From positions 4,464-33,239 of the forward strand of contig DMCR01000172.1 of assembly GCA_003445735.1 (NCBI GenBank): a stretch of DNA of 28,776 bases, in the 5' to 3' direction. The stretch is from Cryomorphaceae bacterium (GTDB taxonomy: Bacteria; Bacteroidota; Bacteroidia; Flavobacteriales; Schleiferiaceae). Positions within the stretch are counted from its first letter, which is position 1. Every line of letters begins with the position of its first letter. The translations under genes and the position numbers were made by a program. Shown piece after piece: positions 16,322 through 24,887 of the stretch. The notes under the pieces are model-generated. The model saw nothing but the letters and a program-made list of their open reading frames with translations, made no database searches and had not been told where the DNA came from.

Positions 16322-16329
16322 CGAAATTA
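16322..16329 (-). promoter_or_regulatory. Possible -7 box for the GAF-protein gene
   Basis: The minus strand reads TAATTTCG, one mismatch from TAnnTTTG. Transcription would start near 16317, leaving a leader of about 65 bases for ATG 16252, or almost no leader if ATG 16318 is used. No -33 element is evident. Confidence 0.28.
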
Positions 16330-16378
16330 GCAACAATGCACCATTATAGCGCACTATCGTTTAATCCAAAACAATAAC

Positions 16379-18379
16379 ATGAGAAAATTTATACTCTCAT
16401 TTGCTTCGTTTCTCTTTGCCGCGAATTCCTTTGCTCAAAGTACAGCGAATGCTTCACTTAGCCTTCAGGCTTGTCAAGGAGATTCCATTGTATTCTCTTT
16501 TGACATTGCCTCACCGTACAATGTAGGGAACACCTTCTCGGTGGAAATGAGTAATTCTAGCGGTGCTTTTGCCGGTAATTTTGTAAGCATATCTCCGCTC
16601 TTGGCATACGGAATCAGTACCAGCAACGATATCGACGTACTCGTTCCGGATAATACCACACAGGGCGTTTATAGCTTCCGTTTGGTGAGCTCAAATCCAG
16701 TTCGAATTTCAGATACCATCTCAAACGTAATCATCGGTGCAAATCCAAATACGGGTATCATTGCCTACAACTGGTTCGATAAGAACGGTGAAATCACTTT
16801 TTGTGAGGGAGATACGGCTATTTTGATGGCAAACGCGCCCCCTGCAGGTCAGAGCTACACCTACCAGTGGTTACAAGGTGGTGCGCCAATGGCAGGTGAA
16901 ACAGACGATTCTCTATTAGTCATCGCCAGTGGATCTTACGGTATTGAAGTGAGTTCAAACCTATGTGATGCGACATCCAATGATACTATTGCCAATACCT
17001 ATTCGCCAGGCGCTGAGGTCTTTGCCAATGGTGGTGCTGGCGTGAGTTATGTAGGTATGGATAGCATCCGTATGTGTGAAGGTACGGTGGCAACATTGGA
17101 GCACTTTGCATTCCCTTCACCAGGTATTAACGGATACATATACCAATGGTTGAAAGACGACAGTCTGGATATTTTCGGTAACCCCGTAATGTATGCGCTC
17201 GAGGGTGATACATTACCTACTATAGATGTGGATACTACAGGTACTTGGTATTTAATAGTTACTTCTGATCCCGGCGGTTGTACTGATACCTCGGATGTAT
17301 TTACGGTAATTGTGGATACCGTTCCAGCGACCAATGTTGTGGCTCAACCATGGGCTTGGCAAGTATTGCCAAAGACGACATTGTGTTTGACAGATTCAAC
17401 ACGCCTTACTGCGACGGATACTGTTTTAAACTCGACTTGGGAATACCAATGGCAAGTGGCTTATCCTTCAGGTAGCGGTAGCTGGTTGAACTTGGCAAAC
17501 GACACGATGCCGTGGTTGACCGTGGATACTTCAATCGTGGCAGATACTGCTGATTACCGTTTGGTACTGACGAACGAAACCTGCTCATACACCTCCAATG
17601 AAACGACCATTGAGTTCGTAAACTTCCCGACCTTGGCCATTCAGCCTGGGGATTCATTGGGTATTTGTGTGTACGACAGTATTTTGGTAAGTGTAGTGAG
17701 CAATGCCTTGTCCTACTCTTGGAACGGTGGACTATGGGTAGGAGGCCAAAACTATCTTTCTCAACCTGGACAATACGTCATCGAAGCTACAGGTATTAAT
17801 GCTTGTAAGACCTACGACACATTGGATATTTACAACTACGCGGTAGTGGCAACAGCAACGGCATCGCCACAGATCATAAACCCTGGAGATAATACTACGC
17901 TTTCTGCTACTGGAGGGACATCATATTACTGGTTTGCAGATTCACCTTCTTACTACAGCAACCAACAAAGTGCAACAACTTTGGCAACACCTTCTAAGGA
18001 TACGACGACATACTATATTCAAGTACAAGATTTAAACGGATGTACAGATACAGCAAGTGTTCAGGTTTTTGTTAGCGAACAAGATTCGACGATAATCTAT
18101 GCCAACACTTATGGCAACATTCAGAACGTTATCACTCCCAATGGAGATGGCATGAACGATATACTTGACCTAAGCGGTATTACAAATGGCGATCCATGTG
18201 AGTTCACCGTTTACACCCGCTGGGGTACTCCGGTCTACAACCAAGAAGTATATAACAATGCTTGGGGTGGAACTACTGACGGTGGTGCTCAGCTCGAAGA
18301 TGGAACATACTACTTCATATTGACACACAACAATGAAATCAGAGTTAAATCGGCAGTGACTGTCTTAAACAACATCTAA
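16379..18379 (+). CDS. T9SS cargo protein with Ig-like repeats and type B C-terminal sorting domain
   Basis: A 666-residue secreted protein. A signal peptide (residues 1-20, ending SFAQ) is followed by about six beta-rich Ig-like modules. Several follow a pattern of a CEGD-type Cys, a YQW strand, and a closing GCT/C-S-N strand (for example residues 140-200, 230-310, 335-410, 420-480, 490-565). The C-terminal domain (584-666) is the type B / CHU_C gliding-associated domain: VITPNGDGMNDIL, FTVYTRWGTPVY, WGGTTDGG, LEDGTYYFIL. Type B domains direct export through the T9SS and depend on a PorP/SprF-like partner, which is encoded 2 bases downstream. No enzymatic domain is visible, so a surface adhesin or structural filament component is the best inference. 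Cleaved or attached fate is unknown. Confidence 0.9.
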   Translation: MRKFILSFASFLFAANSFAQSTANASLSLQACQGDSIVFSFDIASPYNVGNTFSVEMSNSSGAFAGNFVSISPLLAYGISTSNDIDVLVPDNTTQGVYSFRLVSSNPVRISDTISNVIIGANPNTGIIAYNWFDKNGEITFCEGDTAILMANAPPAGQSYTYQWLQGGAPMAGETDDSLLVIASGSYGIEVSSNLCDATSNDTIANTYSPGAEVFANGGAGVSYVGMDSIRMCEGTVATLEHFAFPSPGINGYIYQWLKDDSLDIFGNPVMYALEGDTLPTIDVDTTGTWYLIVTSDPGGCTDTSDVFTVIVDTVPATNVVAQPWAWQVLPKTTLCLTDSTRLTATDTVLNSTWEYQWQVAYPSGSGSWLNLANDTMPWLTVDTSIVADTADYRLVLTNETCSYTSNETTIEFVNFPTLAIQPGDSLGICVYDSILVSVVSNALSYSWNGGLWVGGQNYLSQPGQYVIEATGINACKTYDTLDIYNYAVVATATASPQIINPGDNTTLSATGGTSYYWFADSPSYYSNQQSATTLATPSKDTTTYYIQVQDLNGCTDTASVQVFVSEQDSTIIYANTYGNIQNVITPNGDGMNDILDLSGITNGDPCEFTVYTRWGTPVYNQEVYNNAWGGTTDGGAQLEDGTYYFILTHNNEIRVKSAVTVLNNI

Positions 18380-18381
18380 TT

Positions 18382-19758
18382 ATGAAAAAGTTATTTTTAC
18401 TTAGCGCAGTAGTATTGGGTTGTTGGACAGCACAAGCACAACAACTCCCACTTATTTCTAACTATTTGAATACAGCTTACCTCTTCAATCCTGCTTATAG
18501 CGGTATTGAGGGTAAGACAGAGATCTCCGTTTTGAACCGTCGCCAGTGGACAGATATTCAGGGTGCTCCTGAAACCCAATTCATGGCGTTCAACGGCAAC
18601 CGCGATGATCTGAAATTTGGATATAGCGGCTATGCGTTCAATGACCAAACAGATATCGTGTCACGTTCTGGATTCTATGGATCTTACGCTTGGCATGTGA
18701 AGTTTACAGATCGCAATAGTCTAAGCTTAGGTTTGGGTGCCGGCTATGTAAACAACAATATCAATGTCGCGGGTATTCGTGTGCCAGACGAATTGGACCC
18801 AGTTCTTTTCAGTGCCCTGAACACAGGAAAGTTTGACCTGAACTTTGGATTTAACCTTCAGTTTGGTGATTTCAGTTTTGGTGCTGCCGTACCAAACTTG
18901 TTGGCGCCCAAGGTGGATTTCTCGGACAACTACCTCGGTCCGATGCAATACCATTACATGCGCCATTATGTTGTAAGCACTCAGTACGATGTTAACCTTC
19001 AAAAAGGATTGATGACGTTGAGTCCGTTTATTACGGTACGTGCAAATGAGGTGACCAATCCACAAGTGGATGCAGGTTTGATGTTCAACCACAAAGAATA
19101 TTTCTATGTAGGTGCTGCGTATCGTTCTTCCTATGCGGTTACTGCCAACACTGGTTTGCACTTAACAGAGAAAATCACCTTGGGTTATGCCTATGACTTT
19201 TCGCTGAATACCTATGGATTTGCGCTTGGTAATTCACATGAATTCATGTTGCGTTACACCTTTGGAGAAAGTAAAAAAGATAAACGACTCGAAAATGAAA
19301 TCAAAAAGCTTAAGGATCGTCAGCGTCGCTCTTCAGAAGAGCTTGAAGATTTTTTAAATGATCGTTTAGACGAGTTCAATGATGAAGTTTCGTCCAAGCA
19401 AAACGAATTATTTGAACAAGAAAAAGCAGAATTGCAAAGTCAGTTAGATGAGGCTAAGGCGGAAATTAATAGTCGTATCAAAGGATATTCGACTGAACAA
19501 TATGCTGGACAAGTCAAGCCAGGTTCACCGGGGTATTATGTTACAGCTGGTGTATATGGTCAAGAAGAAAATGCCCATAAGTTGGAAAGTAAATTATTGG
19601 CAGACGGAATTGCCGTTGATATTTTCCAGGATCAAAATAACATGATGTATTATGTGTTTATTTTGAAATTCCCTGATTATGACTCAGCTCATGAAGCACA
19701 GTTGACTAAATTTAATGGACAGTATAATGGAAGTCTTTGGATAAAGGTTATCAAATAA
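18382..19758 (+). CDS. PorP/SprF-family T9SS outer-membrane protein with coiled-coil and SPOR-like C-terminal extension
   Basis: A 458-residue protein. It has a signal peptide (1-20, ending AQAQ) and a PorP/SprF barrel domain (about 21-294) with the typical opening QLPLISNYLNTAYLFNPAYSG, then NRRQWTDIQGAP and the closing HEFMLRYTFGE. An acidic/basic coiled coil follows (about 296-368, EIKKLKDRQRRSSEELEDFL and onward), then a C-terminal domain (about 384-458) that looks like a SPOR domain: GYYVTAGVYGQEENAHKLES, YYVFILKFPDYDSAHEA. Ordinary PorP/SprF proteins end near 300-330 residues. SprF-type proteins are needed to secrete or attach type B CTD cargo, and the upstream gene encodes such a cargo, so the two are very likely a dedicated pair. 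The extension would reach into the periplasm towards peptidoglycan. It ends at a strong terminator. Confidence 0.9.
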   Translation: MKKLFLLSAVVLGCWTAQAQQLPLISNYLNTAYLFNPAYSGIEGKTEISVLNRRQWTDIQGAPETQFMAFNGNRDDLKFGYSGYAFNDQTDIVSRSGFYGSYAWHVKFTDRNSLSLGLGAGYVNNNINVAGIRVPDELDPVLFSALNTGKFDLNFGFNLQFGDFSFGAAVPNLLAPKVDFSDNYLGPMQYHYMRHYVVSTQYDVNLQKGLMTLSPFITVRANEVTNPQVDAGLMFNHKEYFYVGAAYRSSYAVTANTGLHLTEKITLGYAYDFSLNTYGFALGNSHEFMLRYTFGESKKDKRLENEIKKLKDRQRRSSEELEDFLNDRLDEFNDEVSSKQNELFEQEKAELQSQLDEAKAEINSRIKGYSTEQYAGQVKPGSPGYYVTAGVYGQEENAHKLESKLLADGIAVDIFQDQNNMMYYVFILKFPDYDSAHEAQLTKFNGQYNGSLWIKVIK

Positions 19759-19774
19759 TCTGATAGACTGACTC

Positions 19775-19813
19775 ATAAAAAACCCGAGCCTCACAGAGGC
19801 TCGGGTTTTTTAT
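19775..19813. terminator. Strong bidirectional terminator between the PorP/SprF gene and the DinB-family gene
   Basis: An almost perfect palindrome: ATAAAAAACCCGAGCCTC (19775-19792) and its complement (19796-19813) around a 3-base loop, with a GC-rich core and T6 on each strand. It terminates the T9SS pair on the plus strand and the fbp-mfd-dinB run on the minus strand, overlapping the stop codon of the latter. Confidence 0.93.
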
Positions 19814-20439
19814 GCATCCTTAGCGGGGTAAATGAGGTCAGGATTGTTTTCTTGGGATTCCTTGAGTAATCGGCCACCTTTTAAAATTCGTTCCGCCTGT
19901 TCGAGGTGACGCCCTATGTGGGGAACAATGAGCTGGAGTGCCGTCAAGGCCTTGATTCGAAAAGGAGGGCGGGCACTGATGACCTTAGCGTTGCGCAGTT
20001 CCGGACTCTCGGGAATAATGCGCAGTAGTCGTTCGATCTGGCTGAGGTCTGAAATAAAGTTCTCCATGACCTTTTGGGCGCTGATTTTGAGATTTTCATC
20101 CCTCATACGACGCGGTTGAAGGGCCTTGGGCGCGTGAACCTTGGTGGCTCCAGATTTGCTCAACGGCGACATCCATTGGTAGGCCTTACGCTGAAACCAG
20201 CTTAGAGGAAGGACTTGGCTTTGCGAGGCTTGGTCGAGTTGGCAAACTTTGGTTAATTGGGCCAAATACACCTCATTTACATTGTTGATGTGTTCTATGC
20301 ATTCGATTGCCGACCACTGCTCGCCGTCCGGGATGAAGAATAGTTCCTCTTCCTCTAAAAAGTAAAACAGGCGCTCAAAATATAGTTTATGCTGGGCCAA
20401 TTCCCCCAAACGCTTCTCTATATACTGTGCTGTGGTCAT
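19810..20439 (-). CDS. DinB/YfiT-family metal-binding protein
   Basis: A 209-residue four-helix-bundle protein of the DinB superfamily. The likely metal-binding histidines are His50 (in ECIEHIN), His174 and His178 (in VPHIGRHLEQ). Conserved residues WSAIECIEHIN followed by YL and the second-motif HLEQAERIL support the family. Members include thiol-dependent transferases and many uncharacterised proteins; despite the name they are unrelated to DNA polymerase IV. The ATG overlaps the mfd stop by 4 bases (ATGA), so it is translationally coupled to mfd and may follow its expression. Substrate unknown. Its stop codon lies inside the bidirectional terminator. Confidence 0.8.
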   Translation of the reverse strand: MTTAQYIEKRLGELAQHKLYFERLFYFLEEEELFFIPDGEQWSAIECIEHINNVNEVYLAQLTKVCQLDQASQSQVLPLSWFQRKAYQWMSPLSKSGATKVHAPKALQPRRMRDENLKISAQKVMENFISDLSQIERLLRIIPESPELRNAKVISARPPFRIKALTALQLIVPHIGRHLEQAERILKGGRLLKESQENNPDLIYPAKDA

Positions 20440-23400
20440 GCTTCCGCTCTTTTTTCCCTGTTCACGATGCTGCTGAGCATATGATGAACGTCTTCGAGAC
20501 TGCTAATGTTTTGTGCAACGAAGTTAAGTTTATCTGCTTTTTGTTTGACCTGGACCTTACGCGGGTTGCGCTGTAAGTAGGCGAGAACGGCTGAGAAAAT
20601 GGGTAGTTGGTAGTATTCGCTGTTGTTCTCCGCTGCAAAATGTCCAATCAGCTTGTCCATCTTGATGATGAGTTTGGTAAATCCGATGTGCTTGGCGAGC
20701 CATTTAATGCGGACCGAATACAATAGGTCCTTCACCTGGCGAGGCAGCGGCCCAAATCTATCCTCTAGTTCTAATTCAAAGAACTGTAACTCCTCCTCCG
20801 TTGCAATGGCACCCAAGCGCTGGTAGAGCTTGAGTCTTTCCTCAATATTATTGACGTAATTATCCGGTATATGGACGGCCATATCAGTATCGATCTGCAC
20901 CTCGTCCACAAAGTCCGAGCCTTTGTTTTTATCTGGGTTGTCGTATAGTTCCTTGAATTCGTTCTCCTTCAATTCTTTCACGGCCTCCGCTAAAATCTTC
21001 TGATACGTATCAAAGCCCATCTCTGAGATGAATCCGCTTTGTTCTCCGCCCAATAAATCTCCGGCACCACGAATTTCAAGGTCTTTCATGGCAATCTTGA
21101 AGCCGCTCCCCAGGTCAGTGAACTGCTCCAGTGCCTGAAGTCGCTTACGGGCCTCGTCGGTCAAAGAGTGCAGTGGCGGGCTAATGAGTTTACAGAACGC
21201 TTTCTTATTGGAACGGCCCACACGCCCGCGCATTTGGTGGAGGTCGGACATCCCGAAGTGGTTGGCGTTGTTGATGATGATGGTGTTGGCGTTGGGAACG
21301 TCTAGCCCGCTTTCAATGATGGAGGTGGCTACAAGGACATCGAACTTGCCGTCCATAAAGTCCAGCATGACTTTCTCGAGTTTCTTACCGTCCATCTGCC
21401 CGTGACCTATTGCGATATGGGCATCAGGCACTAGACGTTGTACCATACCAGCAACCTCTTGGATGTTACTGACTCGGTTGTTGATGAAAAATACTTGGCC
21501 TCCGCGTTGAATCTCGTAGCTAATTGCATCGCGGATTGTTTCCTCATTGAATCCAATTATTTCCGTTTCGATGGGCTGACGGTTGGGTGGAGGGGTGGTC
21601 ATGACGCTTAGGTCACGCGCTGCCATCAGGGAGAATTGAAGTGTTCTCGGGATGGGAGTTGCGGTGAGGGTTAGGGTGTCGATGTTGATCTTCAGCGTTT
21701 TGATCTTATCCTTGATAGCCACACCAAACTTCTGTTCCTCATCGACTATCAGCAGGCCGAGGTCTTTGTATTCTACTTGGGTACTGACGAGCTTGTGTGT
21801 GCCGATGACGATATCAATCTTTCCGGATTTTAGGCCGGATAGGGTATCTCGCTGTTGCTTGGTTGTGCGGAATCTGTTGATGTAATCTACAGTGACTGGG
21901 AATCCTTCGAGGCGCTTGCTGAAGGTTTTAAAGTGTTGAAACGCAAGGACGGTAGTTGGGACTAATATGGCAACCTGCTTACCATTGGCAACTGCCTTGA
22001 AGGCGGCACGAATGGCTATTTCCGTTTTTCCAAAGCCCACATCACCACAGATCAAGCGGTCCATAGGAATGGTGCCCTCCATATCTTTTTTGACGGCTTC
22101 TGTTGCGGTTAATTGGTCCGGGGTATCTTCATACAAGAAGCTTGCCTCGAGTTCGTGTTGCAAATAGCCATCTGGTGCGCACTGGAATCCCAACGCTTCG
22201 CGGCGCTTGGCATAGAGCTGGATGAGGTCAAAGGCAATTTGCTTGACGCGTGCCTTGGTTTTTTTCTTGAGGTTCTGCCACTGCGGACTACCCAATTTGT
22301 TTAAAACAGGTGCCGACCCATCCTTCCCGTTGTACTTGCTGATCTTGTGGAGCGAGTGGATGCTCACGTACAAGATGTCATTGTCGCGGTAGACGAGTTT
22401 GATAGCCTCCTGTATTGTACCGTTATTATCTATTTTTTGTAATCCGCCAAACTTTCCAACCCCGTGGTCCACGTGCGTTACGAAATCGCCGAACTCGAGT
22501 GCATTTAGCTGCTCGAGGGTGATGGCTTGACGCTTCTGCGCCCCGTTTTTAATGTTGAAGCGCTGATAACGGTCGAAGATTTGGTGGTCAGTGTAAACGT
22601 AAAGGCCGGCATCGGGGTCTTCAAAACCTTCGTGCAACGCGATGGTAGTGGTCTGGTATTTTGGGTCCAATTGCAAATCTTTGAAAATGGTTTCGAATCT
22701 ATTGACCTGCTGGGTATTGGCACACATCAGTATCGTTTCAATATCACGGTCGTTGGCGTCGATGAGGGTTTGTGCCAGGAGATGGAAATCCTTGTTGAAG
22801 GCTCTTTGTGGGAGTGCGGTGCTATCCAGCTTTGTATTGGCCCACTCCGCTTTGCCGTACTCTACTCGGGTGTAATTCAACAGGAGTCGTTTGAAGGCAT
22901 CGCCGCTCATGAACAGTTCCTCGGGGGTGGCGCGGCTGATGGTATCGGCGAGATTGGTATAGGTTTGGTGGGCGAGCTCCATTAATCGGTCCAATCCTGC
23001 CACTACTAATGACGGTGTGTTGATCCAGAGCTGGGTATCTTTAGGCAAATATGTCAAAAATGGCGCACGTGCTTCAAGGAAGCTTTTGTTTTCCACGTTT
23101 GGTACGATACTCATTTTGGTAGCCGTTCCTATGGTACGCTGAGTCTCGATGTCGAAGTAGCGAATGCTCTCCACCTCTTCGTCGAAGAATTCGATGCGGT
23201 ATGGGTGCTCCTTGCTGAACGAGAAGATATCTACGATGCCGCCGCGTACGGAGAATTGGCCAGGGGAGGTAACATAGTCCACTCGCTCGAACTGGTATTC
23301 AAAGAGCGTTTCGTTGAGGAAGTCAGTACCGAGGTTTTCGCCAAGATTAACTTTAAGGGTATTGGTTTCCAATTCTTTTTTTGTCACCACTTTCTCAAAT

Positions 23401-23786
23401 AATGCTTCGGTAAAGGTGATTACCAAAGGGGACTTTCGGCGGCTGCTGAGGTGGTTGAGCACTTCCGCACGCAACAACACATTAGCATTATCGGTTTGCT
23501 CAACTTCATAGGGTCTGCGGTACGAGGCAGGGTAGAAGTAACAGGGGGTTTTGCCCAGCAGCTTTTCCAAGTCGTTTTGAAGGTAGGCAGCCTGCTCTTT
23601 GCTCTCGGCGATTAGAAGCTGGGTCTTACCGGTTTTTAAATAGGCGGCTGCAGCCAACATGGCGGTATGTGAGCTCCCTGCCGTGCGGTAGCCAAAGGCT
23701 TCCAAACGGTCGGCTGAGGCGCTGTTTTCCACGGCTAAAGTGAGCGGGTGGTTTAGGTAATGGGAGAGTAAATCCGCCGGTTCCAA
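20436..23786 (-). CDS. mfd: Transcription-repair coupling factor Mfd
   Basis: An 1116-residue protein of near-standard length. Order: UvrB-homology region at the N-terminus (about 15-300), the RNA polymerase-interacting (CarD-like) domain (about 430-500, opening HVDHGVGKFGGL), RecG-like translocase motifs Walker A GDVGFGKTE (581-589), Walker B DEEQ (682-685; DEEQKFG instead of the usual DEEQRFG), TATPIPRT (708-715) and QMRGRVGR (851-858), then the TRG region and a C-terminal regulatory domain. Mfd removes RNA polymerase stalled at DNA lesions and recruits UvrA. The start is TTG 23786, the only one giving a full-length N-terminus. It lies one codon after the fbp stop and in the same frame, suggesting reinitiation or coupling. 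Confidence 0.96.
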   Translation of the reverse strand: MEPADLLSHYLNHPLTLAVENSASADRLEAFGYRTAGSSHTAMLAAAAYLKTGKTQLLIAESKEQAAYLQNDLEKLLGKTPCYFYPASYRRPYEVEQTDNANVLLRAEVLNHLSSRRKSPLVITFTEALFEKVVTKKELETNTLKVNLGENLGTDFLNETLFEYQFERVDYVTSPGQFSVRGGIVDIFSFSKEHPYRIEFFDEEVESIRYFDIETQRTIGTATKMSIVPNVENKSFLEARAPFLTYLPKDTQLWINTPSLVVAGLDRLMELAHQTYTNLADTISRATPEELFMSGDAFKRLLLNYTRVEYGKAEWANTKLDSTALPQRAFNKDFHLLAQTLIDANDRDIETILMCANTQQVNRFETIFKDLQLDPKYQTTTIALHEGFEDPDAGLYVYTDHQIFDRYQRFNIKNGAQKRQAITLEQLNALEFGDFVTHVDHGVGKFGGLQKIDNNGTIQEAIKLVYRDNDILYVSIHSLHKISKYNGKDGSAPVLNKLGSPQWQNLKKKTKARVKQIAFDLIQLYAKRREALGFQCAPDGYLQHELEASFLYEDTPDQLTATEAVKKDMEGTIPMDRLICGDVGFGKTEIAIRAAFKAVANGKQVAILVPTTVLAFQHFKTFSKRLEGFPVTVDYINRFRTTKQQRDTLSGLKSGKIDIVIGTHKLVSTQVEYKDLGLLIVDEEQKFGVAIKDKIKTLKINIDTLTLTATPIPRTLQFSLMAARDLSVMTTPPPNRQPIETEIIGFNEETIRDAISYEIQRGGQVFFINNRVSNIQEVAGMVQRLVPDAHIAIGHGQMDGKKLEKVMLDFMDGKFDVLVATSIIESGLDVPNANTIIINNANHFGMSDLHQMRGRVGRSNKKAFCKLISPPLHSLTDEARKRLQALEQFTDLGSGFKIAMKDLEIRGAGDLLGGEQSGFISEMGFDTYQKILAEAVKELKENEFKELYDNPDKNKGSDFVDEVQIDTDMAVHIPDNYVNNIEERLKLYQRLGAIATEEELQFFELELEDRFGPLPRQVKDLLYSVRIKWLAKHIGFTKLIIKMDKLIGHFAAENNSEYYQLPIFSAVLAYLQRNPRKVQVKQKADKLNFVAQNISSLEDVHHMLSSIVNREKRAEA

Positions 23787-23789
23787 TAG

Positions 23790-24800
23790 TTAATTCTCGT
23801 ATTTCCGCAAAAACGCGTGGGCGGTTTCGACCATAAGCGGCGACCCAATAAAACACGGCACACGTTGATGCAATTCATCAGGTGCAATCTCCATGATTCG
23901 TCGGGTTCCGTCAGTGGCCATGCCGCCGGCTTGTTCAACAATAAAGGCGAGTGGGTTACACTCGTACAGGAGCCTGAGCTTGCCTTTCGGGGCCATGGTT
24001 CCTGTGGGGTAAAGATACACCCCTCCTTTGATAAGATTGCGGTGAAAATCGGAAACTAAAGAGCCAATATATCTTGATGTATAAGGTCTATTTGTGGCCT
24101 CATCGAACTCTTGACAATATTTGATGTAGCGCTTCACACCTTCAGGGAAATGCACGTAGTTTCCTTCGTTTACGCTGTAGATTTTGCCGTCCTGCGGGAT
24201 TTGCATATCTGGATGGGAGAGGCAAAAAACGCCGATGGAAGGATCTAGGGTGAAGCCGTTGACGCCATTACCGGTGGTGTACACGAGCATAGTGGAAGAA
24301 CCGTAGACGACGTAGCCTGCTGCTATTTGTGCATCGCCCGGTTGTAAAAAATCCTTCAGTTCAACAGCGCTTCCTGCGGGAGTGGTGCGGCGGTAAATAG
24401 AGAAAATGGTACCCACACTGACGTTTACGTCGATATTGGAGGAGCCGTCGAGCGGGTCCATAAGTACAACATAGCGCGCATCGGAGTGAATATCATCGTC
24501 AAATGCAACGAAGTGTTCTTCTTCTTCGCTGGCAACTCCGCAGACTTGCCCCATCGAACGCAAGGCACGCATGAAGGTGTCGTTTGCCATAATATCGAGT
24601 TTTTGCTGTGCTTCGCCTTGAATATTTTCACTTCCCATAGCACCTAAAATATCAGCGAGTCCCGCTTTGTTGATTTCACGATTCACTACCTTGGCAGCAA
24701 GTCGGATAGAAGTAAGTAATTGAGATAATTCCCCCGTTGCAAAAGGGAAATCCTTCTGGTTCTCGACGATGAATTCGCCAAGGGTGGTTGGTTGTACCAT
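23790..24800 (-). CDS. fbp: Fructose-1,6-bisphosphatase class I
   Basis: A 336-residue protein matching class I FBPases (Escherichia coli Fbp is 332). It has the metal-binding acidic segment SEEEE (91-95), the catalytic signature DPLDGSSNID (115-124), YVVYGSSTMLVYT and the C-terminal GGVYLYP...GKLRLLYE region. The enzyme hydrolyses fructose 1,6-bisphosphate to fructose 6-phosphate in gluconeogenesis. The open frame extends to 24923, but ATG 24800 gives the expected start MVQPTTLGEF, and the extension would overlap rsmA in antisense. It is divergent from rsmA; no perfect -7 box is seen upstream (only a poor TAACTTG match near 24834-24840). mfd follows after one codon. Confidence 0.96.
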   Translation of the reverse strand: MVQPTTLGEFIVENQKDFPFATGELSQLLTSIRLAAKVVNREINKAGLADILGAMGSENIQGEAQQKLDIMANDTFMRALRSMGQVCGVASEEEEHFVAFDDDIHSDARYVVLMDPLDGSSNIDVNVSVGTIFSIYRRTTPAGSAVELKDFLQPGDAQIAAGYVVYGSSTMLVYTTGNGVNGFTLDPSIGVFCLSHPDMQIPQDGKIYSVNEGNYVHFPEGVKRYIKYCQEFDEATNRPYTSRYIGSLVSDFHRNLIKGGVYLYPTGTMAPKGKLRLLYECNPLAFIVEQAGGMATDGTRRIMEIAPDELHQRVPCFIGSPLMVETAHAFLRKYEN

Positions 24801-24874
24801 GGTCAGTGGTTTTGTGGTTATGATAGGTGGGTACAAGTTAGGGCTTTTAGGTCGAATCCCGTGGAAGGAACCCC

Positions 24875-24882
24875 TACCTTTG
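24875..24882 (+). promoter_or_regulatory. -7 box immediately before rsmA
   Basis: TACCTTTG is a perfect TAnnTTTG match whose last base is only 5 bases before the rsmA ATG at 24888. If it is used, the mRNA would have essentially no leader. No -33 TTTG is seen at 19-21 bases. Confidence 0.5.
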
Positions 24883-24887
24883 CTCAC

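Noticed and set aside
22527..22985. 152-codon plus-strand open frame inside mfd
   Set aside because: Antisense to the conserved mfd coding sequence, no recognisable motif, no promoter; a shadow of mfd codon use.
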